64,000 nt of DNA from Cupriavidus oxalaticus. GTDB lineage: Bacteria > Pseudomonadota > Gammaproteobacteria > Burkholderiales > Burkholderiaceae. The stretch spans positions 2,294,001-2,358,000 of the forward strand of contig NZ_CP038635.1 of assembly GCF_004768545.1 (NCBI RefSeq). Direction: 5' to 3'. The position numbers were made by a program, and so were the translations under genes. A model generated the notes under the pieces. That model was not told the DNA's origin and did not search any database. It saw only the letters and a list, made by a program, of their open reading frames with translations. This document shows positions 38,564-46,784 of this stretch, piece by piece. Numbering within the stretch: position 1 is the first letter of the stretch; the number at the start of each line of letters is the position of its first letter.

Positions 38564-39328
38564 TCACCACCGCGGCATCATGTCGGGCCAGAGCAGTGCG
38601 GCCGCGATCAGCAGCAGCACCACGGCCGCCAGCACAAGGCCGCGGCTGGCACTGTCGTGTTGCTTGTCGACCTGAGGCTGCCAGCCCGGGCCGCCGTCCC
38701 GTTGTGGCGATACGGGCGCTGTCGGCGCCGCATTGGCCGGGGAGGCCGCCGCGCCGTGCACGACAGTCCGCGGCACATAGTCCGGCTGCGCCAGCAGAAA
38801 GCCCATCGGCGTGGCTTGCCCTACCGCTCCCATCTGCTGGAAGAGGAGCTTGGACAGCGCCAGGCAGTCGTCCAGCGCGATTTGCGGTCGCGGCCGGAAG
38901 ATGCGCAGGTGTTCGCACAGCGTATCGAGCTTGTGGTTGGGAGCATGGAAATACTGGGACCAGCGCACCTGGCGCACCGAGCAGCGCCAATGCTTGCGCT
39001 GTACCTCGGGCAGCACCTTTTCCAGCATGCGCACATTGAATTCGGCCCCATGGGCGACCAGCACGTCAGCATCCTCGACGATGGCACGGATCGCACCGAC
39101 ATCGAAGCGCTGCCCGCGCAGCATCTCGGCGGTCAGGCCGTGCATGCCGGTAGCGGCCTCGCTGATCGGCACGGTGGGCTCCTGCGAACCGTAGTAGTCA
39201 GTGATTTCGCGCACGAGACTGCCCGCCCTCGGCGCTACTTCGACAAGCAGCAGGCCGATGCTGACAGGCTCGTCCACTGGCGTGAGCCCGGTTGTCTCGG
39301 TACTGACGATTGCGACCCGCATGGGCAC
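38564..39328 (-). CDS. Degenerate DnaQ-like protein with C-terminal anchor
   Basis: 254 residues with an RNase-H-fold exonuclease domain (1-170) like DnaQ/PolC epsilon and a hydrophobic C-terminal helix (about 231-247, GLVLAAVVLLLIAAALLWP), suggesting tail anchoring. Catalytic residues are eroded: ExoI reads STETTGL (Ser9 for Asp, Glu11 kept), ExoII reads AHGAEFN (Asn98 for Asp), and ExoIII reads QIALDD (Gln149 for His, Asp154 kept). Three of five DEDDh residues are therefore replaced, and nuclease activity is doubtful. The fold and frame are intact, so it is a gene with another role rather than a pseudogene. Confidence 0.82.
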   Translation of the reverse strand: MPMRVAIVSTETTGLTPVDEPVSIGLLLVEVAPRAGSLVREITDYYGSQEPTVPISEAATGMHGLTAEMLRGQRFDVGAIRAIVEDADVLVAHGAEFNVRMLEKVLPEVQRKHWRCSVRQVRWSQYFHAPNHKLDTLCEHLRIFRPRPQIALDDCLALSKLLFQQMGAVGQATPMGFLLAQPDYVPRTVVHGAAASPANAAPTAPVSPQRDGGPGWQPQVDKQHDSASRGLVLAAVVLLLIAAALLWPDMMPRW

Positions 39329-39486
39329 TCCGGTGTAGCCGTCCGCAAGGCACGTTGGCGGCGGCCGCTATGGTCGTTTGCCTCTAGCGTAGTGCGGGGG
39401 TGCCAAACGTCATATCAACCAGATGGGCTAGCCGGAGGCGCCATCGGTTGGAGATAGGCCGGCGCCTCGGCACCAGGCCGGCCATC

Positions 39487-40008
39487 TCAGGCCTGCTGCG
39501 GGCCGGTGGAATCGCCGCGGCGCCGCTCAAGATTCACGTACACATCCGCCGCGACCAGCCCGAACAGTGCGTGGGCGAACAGGCTTTCCCACCCGCGCGC
39601 CTCGTCGAACCAGTTGAAATAGCTGCCGAACACATAAAAATTGACCAGGTAGACCACCACGCCGAACACGATGCCGACCAGCGACGCCAACCCCATGCTG
39701 GAATCGAGACGGAATGAGGACAGGATCATCGCCAGCACTGCCGAAAGTATGATCGACAGCGCAAAATGAACCGTGCCGGCCGACAGCACCACGGTCCAGT
39801 TGAAGGCATCGGCGGAAAGCGCTTCGCGGCCGAGGATAATGGCCGCCACCATCTTCACCGTGCCCCAGGCGCCCTGGTACATCAGGAAGCGCGCCGTCAG
39901 CAGCTCAAGCACCATATACACTGCACCGGCGATCAGCCCGGCCACCACGGCGGCCCGCCAGTCCGGAGTGCAGCGGACGAAGCGGTGCGAGTCCAGATGG
40001 AGTTCCAT
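39487..40008 (-). CDS. Unknown four-helix inner-membrane protein
   Basis: 173 residues with about four membrane helices: VVAGLIAGAVYMVLELL, WTVVLSAGTVHFALSIILSAV, GLASLVGIVFGVVVYLVNFY and LFAHALFGLVAADVYVNL. The N-terminus is short and cytoplasmic, and the C-terminus is charged. I do not recognise the family. AAGGAG sits seven bases before ATG 40008, and codon use matches neighbours, so the gene is real. A 24-bp imperfect palindrome lies 46 bases upstream. Confidence 0.75.
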   Translation of the reverse strand: MELHLDSHRFVRCTPDWRAAVVAGLIAGAVYMVLELLTARFLMYQGAWGTVKMVAAIILGREALSADAFNWTVVLSAGTVHFALSIILSAVLAMILSSFRLDSSMGLASLVGIVFGVVVYLVNFYVFGSYFNWFDEARGWESLFAHALFGLVAADVYVNLERRRGDSTGPQQA

Positions 40009-40053
40009 GGCAGTCTCCTTGCGAGATTCCGGCCCCGCTGACTCCCGGCGGCC

Positions 40054-40077
40054 GTACGAGTTAGTTCTAGCTCATAC
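40054..40077. promoter_or_regulatory. Imperfect palindrome, possible operator
   Basis: GTACGAGTTAG-TT-CTAGCTCATAC, with nine of eleven positions symmetric, lies 46 bases upstream of the membrane-protein gene. No regulator gene is adjacent. Confidence 0.35.
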
Positions 40078-40214
40078 GAGGCAAATACCAAGGCATGCCG
40101 GATACGCAAAGCGCTTCATACATCACCTGACATCGCATGGACCATGCGCTGCACAATGCGCAGTTGTCCCACGGCTTCCCCATGTTCGCAGGGGCAATGC
40201 TGCAACTGCGTACG

Positions 40215-40223
40215 TGATACAAT
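40215..40223 (+). promoter_or_regulatory. Candidate extended -10 far upstream of infA2
   Basis: TGATACAAT is an extended -10 (TGn plus TACAAT) 436 bases before the infA2 start. If used, it gives a long leader. No good -35. Confidence 0.4.
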
Positions 40224-40658
40224 ATGAGAGCAAGTAGCCCCGGGGTGTCCGTGCATCCCTGTAACCGGGCGTTCTCACCAGCGCGCTCTCGCGAGCGCTC
40301 AGCAGCAGCCGGCGCGGCCATCCGCGGCGACACCAGAACTGGCGAACCACCGGGTACACCTGCCCGCCCTGCTCCGCGTAGCGAACGGCCACCCAGGCCG
40401 TCACCGGCAGTGTCCACGCCAGGCAATCCGTGCCCGCCTGGCCGGGGCGCGACCGGCATGGATCGAGTATCTGGCGCCACGCGTGGCGCCGCGCGGCATC
40501 GTCCGCGTGCGCCTGCCCCGAACGACTTCATTGGCGCGGTTCGCCAGCCTGGCGAATGTGCGCCGGTTCGCGCCGTACCCTCGGGCCGGACGAACCGGAC
40601 CGGAATTATTGATAACGCAACCATGCAGCCTTCGCGGGCTGCCGAAAAGGAAAGCAGA
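40224..40658 (+). other. Long GC-rich leader of infA2
   Basis: About 435 bases between the promoter candidate and infA2. One frame is open in phase with infA across the whole stretch, but its Pro/Arg/Ala-rich translation has no protein-like character and it would put a 145-residue tail on IF-1, so I treat it as untranslated leader. Confidence 0.45.
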
Positions 40659-40880
40659 TTGGCTAAGGAAGAACTCATTGAATTTGGCGGCGTGGTGTCG
40701 GAAGCCCTGCCCGACAACCGCTATCGTGTCACGCTGGAAAACGGCGTGGAAATCTGGGCATACGCTTCGGGCAAGATGCAGAAGCACCGCATCCGCATCC
40801 TGGCCGGCGACCGCGTCACCCTGGAAATGTCGCCCTACGACCTGACCAAGGGCCGCATCAACTTCCGCCACAAGTCCTGA
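40659..40880 (+). CDS. infA: Translation initiation factor IF-1, second type
   Basis: Binds the 30S A site during initiation, 73 residues, single OB fold. From TTG 40659 the protein begins (M)[19 protein letters not shown], which matches the family N-terminus and length. AAAGGAAAG lies just upstream of this TTG. An in-frame ATG at 40623 would add 12 residues. RITFRHK-like RINFRHKS closes the fold. Betaproteobacteria often have a second infA outside the ribosomal operon, and this sequence is that kind of stand-alone copy. Confidence 0.9.
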   Translation: MAKEELIEFGGVVSEALPDNRYRVTLENGVEIWAYASGKMQKHRIRILAGDRVTLEMSPYDLTKGRINFRHKS

Positions 40881-41098
40881 GTCTTCGCACGGCCGGAGCC
40901 CGCCGCTCCCGCCGTACAAGTGAATTCCGGGGCGTTGCCGACGCGCTGTCATGGAGCTGACACCGCGCCCGGACACACTTGCGGGCTGCCCGACGGGCGG
41001 CCCGACTTCGTTTACGGCAATTCGTGGCACCAGGCCATCCGCTTGCGCTGGTCGGGCAGCTTCACCATACTCGAAGCATCACCCTCGCCACGCCCGAC

Positions 41099-41575
41099 AT
41101 GAACCTGATCCTCTGGCGCCACGCCGAAGCCGAAGACCTCCCCGACGCCCTCAGCCTGAGCCGCCACGCCGACATGCAGCGGCCCCTGACGCGCCGCGGC
41201 CGCAAGCAGGCGGAGGCGTCCGCCAAATGGCTGCGTGCGCACCTGCCATCGGACACGCGCGTGCTGTGCAGCCCCTCCATACGCACCCGCGAAACCGCGG
41301 CGGCGTTGACGGGCAACGCGCAGATCGTCGAGGAGCTGGCCCCCGGCGCCGACGTCAGCGCGGTGCTGGCCGCGGTGCAATGGCCCGAACGCACCGAGCA
41401 CGTGGTGGTCGTCGGGCACCAGCCATGGATCGGCCGCGTCGCCAGCCTGCTTCTGGCCGGCAACGAGATGGACTGGAGCGTGCGCAAGGCAGGCATCTGG
41501 TGGCTGACTGGACGGACCCGCGAAAGCGAGGCACAGACCGTGCTGCGCGCGGTTATCAATCCCGAATTTCTCTGA
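41099..41575 (+). CDS. sixA: SixA-type phosphohistidine phosphatase
   Basis: Histidine phosphatase of branch 1, 158 residues. The phosphate-binding RHAEAED starts at Arg7-His8, and the second catalytic His lies in VVVVGHQPWIG near residue 109. SPSIRTRETA supplies the second arginine. The lack of extra domains and the size fit SixA, which removes phosphate from His residues of phosphorelay proteins such as the nitrogen PTS. No clear ribosome site before ATG 41099; the frame extends upstream without family character. Confidence 0.88.
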   Translation: MNLILWRHAEAEDLPDALSLSRHADMQRPLTRRGRKQAEASAKWLRAHLPSDTRVLCSPSIRTRETAAALTGNAQIVEELAPGADVSAVLAAVQWPERTEHVVVVGHQPWIGRVASLLLAGNEMDWSVRKAGIWWLTGRTRESEAQTVLRAVINPEFL

Positions 41576-41914
41576 CGCGGCCCAGATATTTCCGACTTCG
41601 CCATTGCAGCCGGCACGCATGAGCCGGCTGCAGCTTCTGGCATGGCCGGCATGGTCGCGCCCGGCAAAAATCCGAAATAGCTGATGGCAGCCGCATTCTC
41701 CGCTCCCTAGAGTCGCTACGGCGCAGCCCTCTGGCCGCGCCGCCCTCGCCATGCCAGGCATGGGCTTCGACCACAGGTGTCACGGAGATTTCCATGGATT
41801 GCCCGTCGGACCCCCATCTTCCCCGCCAACCCGCAGGCGCGCCGGCAGAACCATCCCCCGAAGCTGGCCGGTCGCGCAACGGCGCCACCGGCACCAGCAC
41901 CAGCACCTCGCCGG
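41576..41914 (+). other. Intergenic region before the olsB Pho box
   Basis: About 340 bases after sixA. An in-frame ATG at 41794 with GGAG upstream could extend olsB by 71 residues, but the extension is Pro/Ser/Thr low-complexity and crosses the Pho box, so I prefer it to be non-coding. Confidence 0.45.
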
Positions 41915-41970
41915 ACGTCACGGAAGCGTCATCGCCAGGTCACGGCAATGTCACCGCGGCTCACTACATT
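41915..41970 (+). promoter_or_regulatory. Four-repeat Pho box and -10 of olsB
   Basis: Four 7-mers at exact 11-bp spacing start at 41915, 41926, 41937 and 41948: ACGTCAC, GCGTCAT, AGGTCAC and ATGTCAC (PhoB consensus CTGTCAT). They share GTCA plus C/T. Ten bases after the last is TACATT (41965-41970) as -10, the usual PhoB geometry. The olsB start follows 36 bases later. Confidence 0.72.
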
Positions 41971-42006
41971 GCATCGCAACAGTTTCGTCACCAAAAGGAC
42001 ATACTG

Positions 42007-42846
42007 ATGCGAGACCTCCCCACGCCGACCCAGCCGCTTTTTGACTCTTTGCCCAATGGCCTTGCCTGCCAGACGGCGCGGAGCCGTCTTCATCGCCAAT
42101 CGGATAAGGCAAGTGAGTCGCCTGCTCTCAGCGTGGCGTGGGCGCGCCACCAGGACGAAGTAGTCGAGGCGCAGCGCCTGCGCTACAAGGTGTTCGCCGA
42201 GGAGATGGGCGCACGCCTGACGTCTTCGGTGCCGGAGCTGGACATCGACATGTTCGATGGCTACTGCGACCACCTGATCGTGCGCGACATGGCCACGCTG
42301 CGCGTGGTCGGCACCTATCGCGTGCTGCTGCCGCACCAGGCCAAGCGCCTGGGCTGCCTCTACGCGGAATCGGAATTCGACCTGGTGCGCCTGTCCCACC
42401 TGCGCCCCAAGATGCTGGAACTGGGCCGCTCCTGCGTGCACCGCGACTATCGCTCGGGCAGCGTCATCATGGCGCTGTGGGGCGGGCTGGGCGAGTACCT
42501 GCAGCGCTGGGGCATCGAGTCGATGCTGGGCTGCGCCAGCGTGCCGATGAGCGACGGCGGCCACTATGCTGCCAGCCTGCACCGGTTGTTCAGCGAGCGC
42601 TACCTGGCACCGATCGAATACCATGCCTTCCCGCGCCTGCCGCTGCCGGTCGAGGACCTGAACCAGCAGCTCGAGGTCGAGCCGCCCGCGCTGATCAAGG
42701 GCTACCTGCGCCTCGGGGCAAAGATCTGCGGCCAGCCGGCCTGGGATCCGGATTTCAACGTGGCCGACTTCCTGACGCTGCTGCGCGTGAACGACATGAA
42801 CCCGCGCTACGCCCGCCACTTCCTCGGCCTGAACCAGGCCGTATGA
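42007..42846 (+). CDS. olsB: OlsB, L-ornithine N-alpha-acyltransferase
   Basis: Transfers a 3-hydroxyacyl group from ACP to ornithine, the first step to ornithine lipids that replace phospholipids when phosphate is short. 279 residues of the GNAT-type hemolysin-like family: VVEAQRLRYKVFAEEMGA (about 45-62), then FDGYCDHLIVRD, VVGTYRVLLP, then ELGRSCVHRDYRSGSVI for acyl-donor binding. ATG 42007 has AAAAGGA upstream. The four-repeat Pho box 53 bases ahead supports this start and PhoB control. olsA is not in the window. Confidence 0.9.
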   Translation: MRDLPTPTQPLFDSLPNGLACQTARSRLHRQSDKASESPALSVAWARHQDEVVEAQRLRYKVFAEEMGARLTSSVPELDIDMFDGYCDHLIVRDMATLRVVGTYRVLLPHQAKRLGCLYAESEFDLVRLSHLRPKMLELGRSCVHRDYRSGSVIMALWGGLGEYLQRWGIESMLGCASVPMSDGGHYAASLHRLFSERYLAPIEYHAFPRLPLPVEDLNQQLEVEPPALIKGYLRLGAKICGQPAWDPDFNVADFLTLLRVNDMNPRYARHFLGLNQAV

Positions 42847-42848
42847 TC

Positions 42849-42876
42849 GGGGCCGCCCGAGCGGCGGCCCCTTCTT
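42849..42876. terminator. Terminator between olsB and ppx
   Basis: The stem GGGGCCGCC/GGCGGCCCC with loop CGAGC is followed by TTCTTCC in the olsB direction. The genes converge here. Confidence 0.75.
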
Positions 42877-42893
42877 CCGCGCTCAGCCGTTGG

Positions 42894-44426
42894 TCAGTCG
42901 TAGACGACCTTGTAGCGCTTGCCGATCCGCTGCCATTCGTCGGCCTCCTGCGCGAGGCTGTATTCGATCAGTGGATTGGCCTCGATCCACATCTTGGGCA
43001 GGCGCACCTCGAAGCCCTCGTCGAGCGCCTCGGCGAGCTGGCTGACGCGGATATCGGGCGAGCCGACGTCCGAACGGCGCCGGCACAGCACGAAGGCCAG
43101 GCGCAGGCTGAACAGCATGCGCCAGTCGACGAACTTGCCGCTGCCCGACAGCTTGCCAAGCTTGCCCGCATGCCCCAGCAGCAGCGTGGCCAGCCGCGCC
43201 TGGTCGGTCTTGGAAAAGCCCGGCATGTCCGCATGCGTGGCGATATACGCCGAATGCTTGTGGTAGCCGCTGTGCGAGATCGACATGCCGATCTCATGCA
43301 GACTCGCAGCCCAGCCCAGCAGCGCCAGGTTGTCATCGCGCCGTTCGTTGGCGGGATCCGGGAACTGGGACAGCAGCGCCTGCGAGGTACCGCGCACGCG
43401 CCCCGCCTGGGCACGGTCGACGCCGTAGCGGCGCATGAACTGGTCGACCGTGACGGTGCGCATGTCCTCATGGTGGCTGCGCCCCAGCAGGTCGTAGAGC
43501 ACGCCCAGGCGCAACGCGCCGTCGGTGACGTCCATGCGGTCGATGTCGAGCTCGGCGAACACGCCCAGCATGATCGACAACCCGCCCGGCAGCACCGGGA
43601 TGCGGTCCGCCTTCAGCCCGGTAAGCTTGACGCGGTTGGTGTTCTCGGCCTTGATCAGCGCGCGCTTGAGCCGCTCCAGCCCTTCGCGCGTGATGCCGTG
43701 GTCAGCCGGGTTGTCGTTCATGCCGTTGAGCTCGATCAGCTCGGCCAGCGCGCGCGCCGTACCGGACGAACCGACCGCCTGCTGCCAGCCGGCGGCGCGG
43801 TACTGGCGCACCAGCACCTGGATCTCGCGGCGCGCGGCCAGCTCGGCCTGCTTCATCGCGTATTCGTCGACGTTGCCGCTGGGGAAGAACTGCCGGCTAT
43901 GCGATACGCAGCCGATGTACAGGCTTTCCATCAGCTTGGACTGGTAGCCGCTACCAATGATGAATTCGGTCGAGCCGCCGCCGATGTCCACCACCAGCCG
44001 GTTGCCCTGGCAGGCCGGCGCATCGTGCGAGGCGCCCAGGTAGATCAGCCGCGCTTCTTCGCGCCCGGCGATGACTTCGATCGGGAAGCCGAGCGCGTTC
44101 TCGGCCTCGATCAGGAACTCGGATGCATTCTTGGCGACGCGCAGCGTATTGGTGGCGACCGCACGCACCTGGTCGGGCGCAAAGTCGCGCAGGCGGTCGC
44201 CGAAGCGCCGCAGCGCATCGATGCCGCGCCGGCGCGCGGGCTGGTCCAGGTACTTGTCGGGCGTCAGGCCAGCCGCCAGCCGCACAGGCTCACGCAGGGC
44301 GTCGACCTGGAAGATCTGGCTCGCGGTGCCGTTGGCCGTGGTGGTCTCGTCCACCCGCCCGATCATCAGGCGGAAACTGTTCGAGCCCATGTCGACGGCG
44401 GCGAGCAGGCGTGGAGTGTTGTTCAT
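42894..44426 (-). CDS. ppx: Exopolyphosphatase Ppx/GppA
   Basis: Releases phosphate from polyphosphate ends (or cuts pppGpp), 510 residues. The N-terminal actin-fold domain begins LLAAVDMGSNSFRLMIGRV (Asp12), then VVDIGGGSTEFI near 145. The C-terminal HD-like domain contains ASLHEIGMSISHSGYHKHSAYI. Full length like E. coli Ppx (513). It is divergent from ppk across a 187-base region with a Pho box, rather than in a ppk-ppx operon. Confidence 0.93.
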   Translation of the reverse strand: MNNTPRLLAAVDMGSNSFRLMIGRVDETTTANGTASQIFQVDALREPVRLAAGLTPDKYLDQPARRRGIDALRRFGDRLRDFAPDQVRAVATNTLRVAKNASEFLIEAENALGFPIEVIAGREEARLIYLGASHDAPACQGNRLVVDIGGGSTEFIIGSGYQSKLMESLYIGCVSHSRQFFPSGNVDEYAMKQAELAARREIQVLVRQYRAAGWQQAVGSSGTARALAELIELNGMNDNPADHGITREGLERLKRALIKAENTNRVKLTGLKADRIPVLPGGLSIMLGVFAELDIDRMDVTDGALRLGVLYDLLGRSHHEDMRTVTVDQFMRRYGVDRAQAGRVRGTSQALLSQFPDPANERRDDNLALLGWAASLHEIGMSISHSGYHKHSAYIATHADMPGFSKTDQARLATLLLGHAGKLGKLSGSGKFVDWRMLFSLRLAFVLCRRRSDVGSPDIRVSQLAEALDEGFEVRLPKMWIEANPLIEYSLAQEADEWQRIGKRYKVVYD

Positions 44427-44550
44427 CGTGTGCTAGAGAGCTGGTTCGCGTTCGTGTTGCGTGGCCCGGTCCAGGCTAGGTGTCCCGCCGCCGGCGCACG
44501 CGCCCCGCAAAAATATGTCCGTGTCATGTCCGCCTCATGACAAAATCAAA

Positions 44551-44568
44551 CTGTCATAAAAGTGACAC
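44551..44568 (+). promoter_or_regulatory. Pho box upstream of ppk
   Basis: CTGTCAT, four A, then GTGACAC gives two 7-mers at 11-bp spacing: the first perfect, the second matching five of seven against CTGTCAC. A weaker pair (GTGTCAT and GCCTCAT) starts at 44521. It lies 46 bases before the preferred ppk start in the ppx-ppk divergent region. Confidence 0.6.
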
Positions 44569-44613
44569 GATTTTATGAAAAAGTCGCCACATTACCAAAA
44601 GAAGGTCATGACC

Positions 44614-46701
44614 ATGTCGACGACGCCGTCCAGCACGCTGCTCAACCGCGAGCTGGGCATCCTGGAATTCAATGCCCGCGTGTTGGCGCAAGCCGCGGAC
44701 CCCAAGGTACCGCTGCTGGAGAGGTTGAAGTTTATCTGCATCGTGTCCAGCAATCTGGACGAGTTCTTTGAAATCCGCATGGCGGGCCTGAAGGAACAGA
44801 TGCGCGACAACGCTTCGGGGCTGACGCCGGACGGTTTGTCCTTCCAGCAGACTTACCAGCTTGTCACCGAGCGCACGCAGCGGCTTGTGGCTTCGCAGTA
44901 TGACATGCTGCAGAACACCATTTTTCCACTACTTGAAAAAGAAGGTGTCTTTTTCCACCTGACCACGACCTGGACCGACGCGCAGCGCGAATGGGCGCGC
45001 GAGTTCTTCCAGCGCGAGCTGGCGCCGGTGCTGACGCCGATCGCGCTGGACCCCGCCCACCCCTTCCCGCGCGTGCTCAACAAGAGCCTGAACTTCGTGG
45101 TCGAGCTGTCCGGCAAGGATGCCTTCGGCCGCGAGGCCGACCTTGCCATCGTGCAGGCGCCGCGCGCGCTGCCGCGCGTGGTGAAGATGCCGGAGAAGCT
45201 GTCGGGCTACCCGTTCGGCTTCGTGATGCTGTCGTCGTTCATGCAGGGCTTTGTGCATGAGTTGTTCCCGGCGATCGCGGTGCACGGCTGCTACCAGTTC
45301 CGCGTCACGCGCAATTCCGATCTGTTCGTTTCCGAGGACGAGATCACCGACCTGCGCGAAGCGCTGCAGGGCGAACTGCCGACGCGTCATTTCGGCGACA
45401 CGGTGCGGCTGGAGGTGTCCTCCGATACGCCGACGCCGCTGGCGCGCCGGCTGTTGCTGGAATCGGGCCTGAGCGAGCAGGACCTGTACCGTGTCTCCGG
45501 CCCGGTGAACCTGGCGCGGCTGATGCAGATCCCCGACATGGTCGATCGCCCCGCCCTCAAGTACCCGCCCTATGTGCCGGCGCCGGTGAAGGCGTTTGCC
45601 ACGGGGGCCTCGATGTTCGACGTGATGCGCCAGCAGGACGTGCTGCTGCACCACCCGTACGAGAGCTTCAGCTCGGTGCTCGACCTGCTGCAGCTGGCCG
45701 CCGCCGATCCCAACGTGGTCGCGATCAAGCAGACCGTGTACCGCACCGGCAACGAGTCGCTGGTGATGGAAGCGCTGATGACCGCCGCGCGCAACGGCAA
45801 GGAAGTCACGGTGGTGGTGGAGCTGCTCGCGCGCTTCGACGAAGAGACCAATATCAACTGGGCCGAGCGGCTGGAATCGGCCGGCGCGCACGTGATCTAT
45901 GGCGTGGTCGGCCACAAGTGCCACGCCAAGATGCTGCTGATCGTGCGCCGCGAGCCAACCGGTCCCAAGGCCAAGCAGGTCAAGCTGCGCCGCTACGCGC
46001 ACCTGGGCACGGGCAACTACCATCCGCGCACCGCACGCCTCTATACCGACTTCGGGCTGCTGACCGCCGACGAGGCGATCTGCGAAGACGTGCACCACGT
46101 GTTCCAGCTGCTGACCGGCACCGCCGGCACGATCCGGCTGAACCACCTGTGGCAATCTCCGTTCACCATGCAGACCAACCTGGTCGAGCATATCCGCGCC
46201 GAGGCCCGCAACGCGCGCGCCGGCAAGCCGGCCCGGATCATCGCCAAGATGAATGCGCTGCTGGAGGCGTCGATCATCGACGAGCTGTACAAGGCCTCGC
46301 GCGCGGGCGTGAAGATCGACCTGATCGTGCGCGGCGTCTGCGCGCTAATGCCAGGCGTGCCGGGCATGTCCGAGAACATCTCGGTGCGGTCGATCGTCGG
46401 GCGGTTCCTGGAACACCATCGCGTCTATTATTTCCGCGCGGGCGGCGAAGAGGTGCTGTACCTGTCCAGCGCCGACTGGATGGATCGCAACCTGTTCCGC
46501 CGCGTCGAGGTAGCCTTCCCAGTGCTGGACAAGGCGCTGAAGGCGCGCGTGATCAAGGAAAGCCTGCAGGTGCACCTGCGCGACAATGCTTCCGCGTGGA
46601 TCATGCAGCCAGACGGCAACTACGTGCGCAAGCAGACGCGTTCCAGGCATCCGCGCGTCAGCCAGAACGACATGCTGGCGATGTTCGGCGGCAATCCGTG
46701 A
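44614..46701 (+). CDS. ppk: Polyphosphate kinase 1
   Basis: Builds polyphosphate from ATP at the membrane, 695 residues. The N and H domains begin STLLNRELGILEFNARVLAQA. The catalytic phospholipase-D-like domains carry GHKCHAKMLLI with the phosphorylated His and HLGTGNYHPRTARLYTDFGLL with the second His. I start at ATG 44614 because GAAGG lies eight bases upstream and MSTTPSS gives family length. ATG 44575 would overlap the likely -10 region. Divergent from ppx; PhoB control is suggested by the Pho box. Confidence 0.95.
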   Translation: MSTTPSSTLLNRELGILEFNARVLAQAADPKVPLLERLKFICIVSSNLDEFFEIRMAGLKEQMRDNASGLTPDGLSFQQTYQLVTERTQRLVASQYDMLQNTIFPLLEKEGVFFHLTTTWTDAQREWAREFFQRELAPVLTPIALDPAHPFPRVLNKSLNFVVELSGKDAFGREADLAIVQAPRALPRVVKMPEKLSGYPFGFVMLSSFMQGFVHELFPAIAVHGCYQFRVTRNSDLFVSEDEITDLREALQGELPTRHFGDTVRLEVSSDTPTPLARRLLLESGLSEQDLYRVSGPVNLARLMQIPDMVDRPALKYPPYVPAPVKAFATGASMFDVMRQQDVLLHHPYESFSSVLDLLQLAAADPNVVAIKQTVYRTGNESLVMEALMTAARNGKEVTVVVELLARFDEETNINWAERLESAGAHVIYGVVGHKCHAKMLLIVRREPTGPKAKQVKLRRYAHLGTGNYHPRTARLYTDFGLLTADEAICEDVHHVFQLLTGTAGTIRLNHLWQSPFTMQTNLVEHIRAEARNARAGKPARIIAKMNALLEASIIDELYKASRAGVKIDLIVRGVCALMPGVPGMSENISVRSIVGRFLEHHRVYYFRAGGEEVLYLSSADWMDRNLFRRVEVAFPVLDKALKARVIKESLQVHLRDNASAWIMQPDGNYVRKQTRSRHPRVSQNDMLAMFGGNP

Positions 46702-46714
46702 ATGCTGCCTGAAA

Positions 46715-46763
46715 AGCAACAAGCCCCGTCATGGCGGCCGCCAAGCGGGGCTTGTTGCTTTGG
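46715..46763. terminator. Bidirectional terminator between ppk and phoR
   Basis: A 15-bp stem AAAGCAACAAGCCCC/GGGGCTTGTTGCTTT with a 19-nt loop, A-rich on the left and T-rich on the right, lies between the convergent genes. Confidence 0.85.
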
Positions 46764-46784
46764 TGGACCGGCGAGGCAGTCCGC

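Noticed and set aside
40224..40658. 145-residue extension of IF-1
   Set aside because: Open by chance in GC-rich DNA; Pro/Arg/Ala-rich with no fold character, and IF-1 is about 72 residues in the family.
41794..42006. 71-residue N-terminal extension of olsB from ATG 41794
   Set aside because: It has a fair ribosome site, but the extension is low-complexity, exceeds family length and would run through the four-repeat Pho box.
42138..44540. 800-residue plus-strand open frame over the end of olsB and all of ppx
   Set aside because: Out of frame with olsB and antisense to ppx; no recognisable domain.
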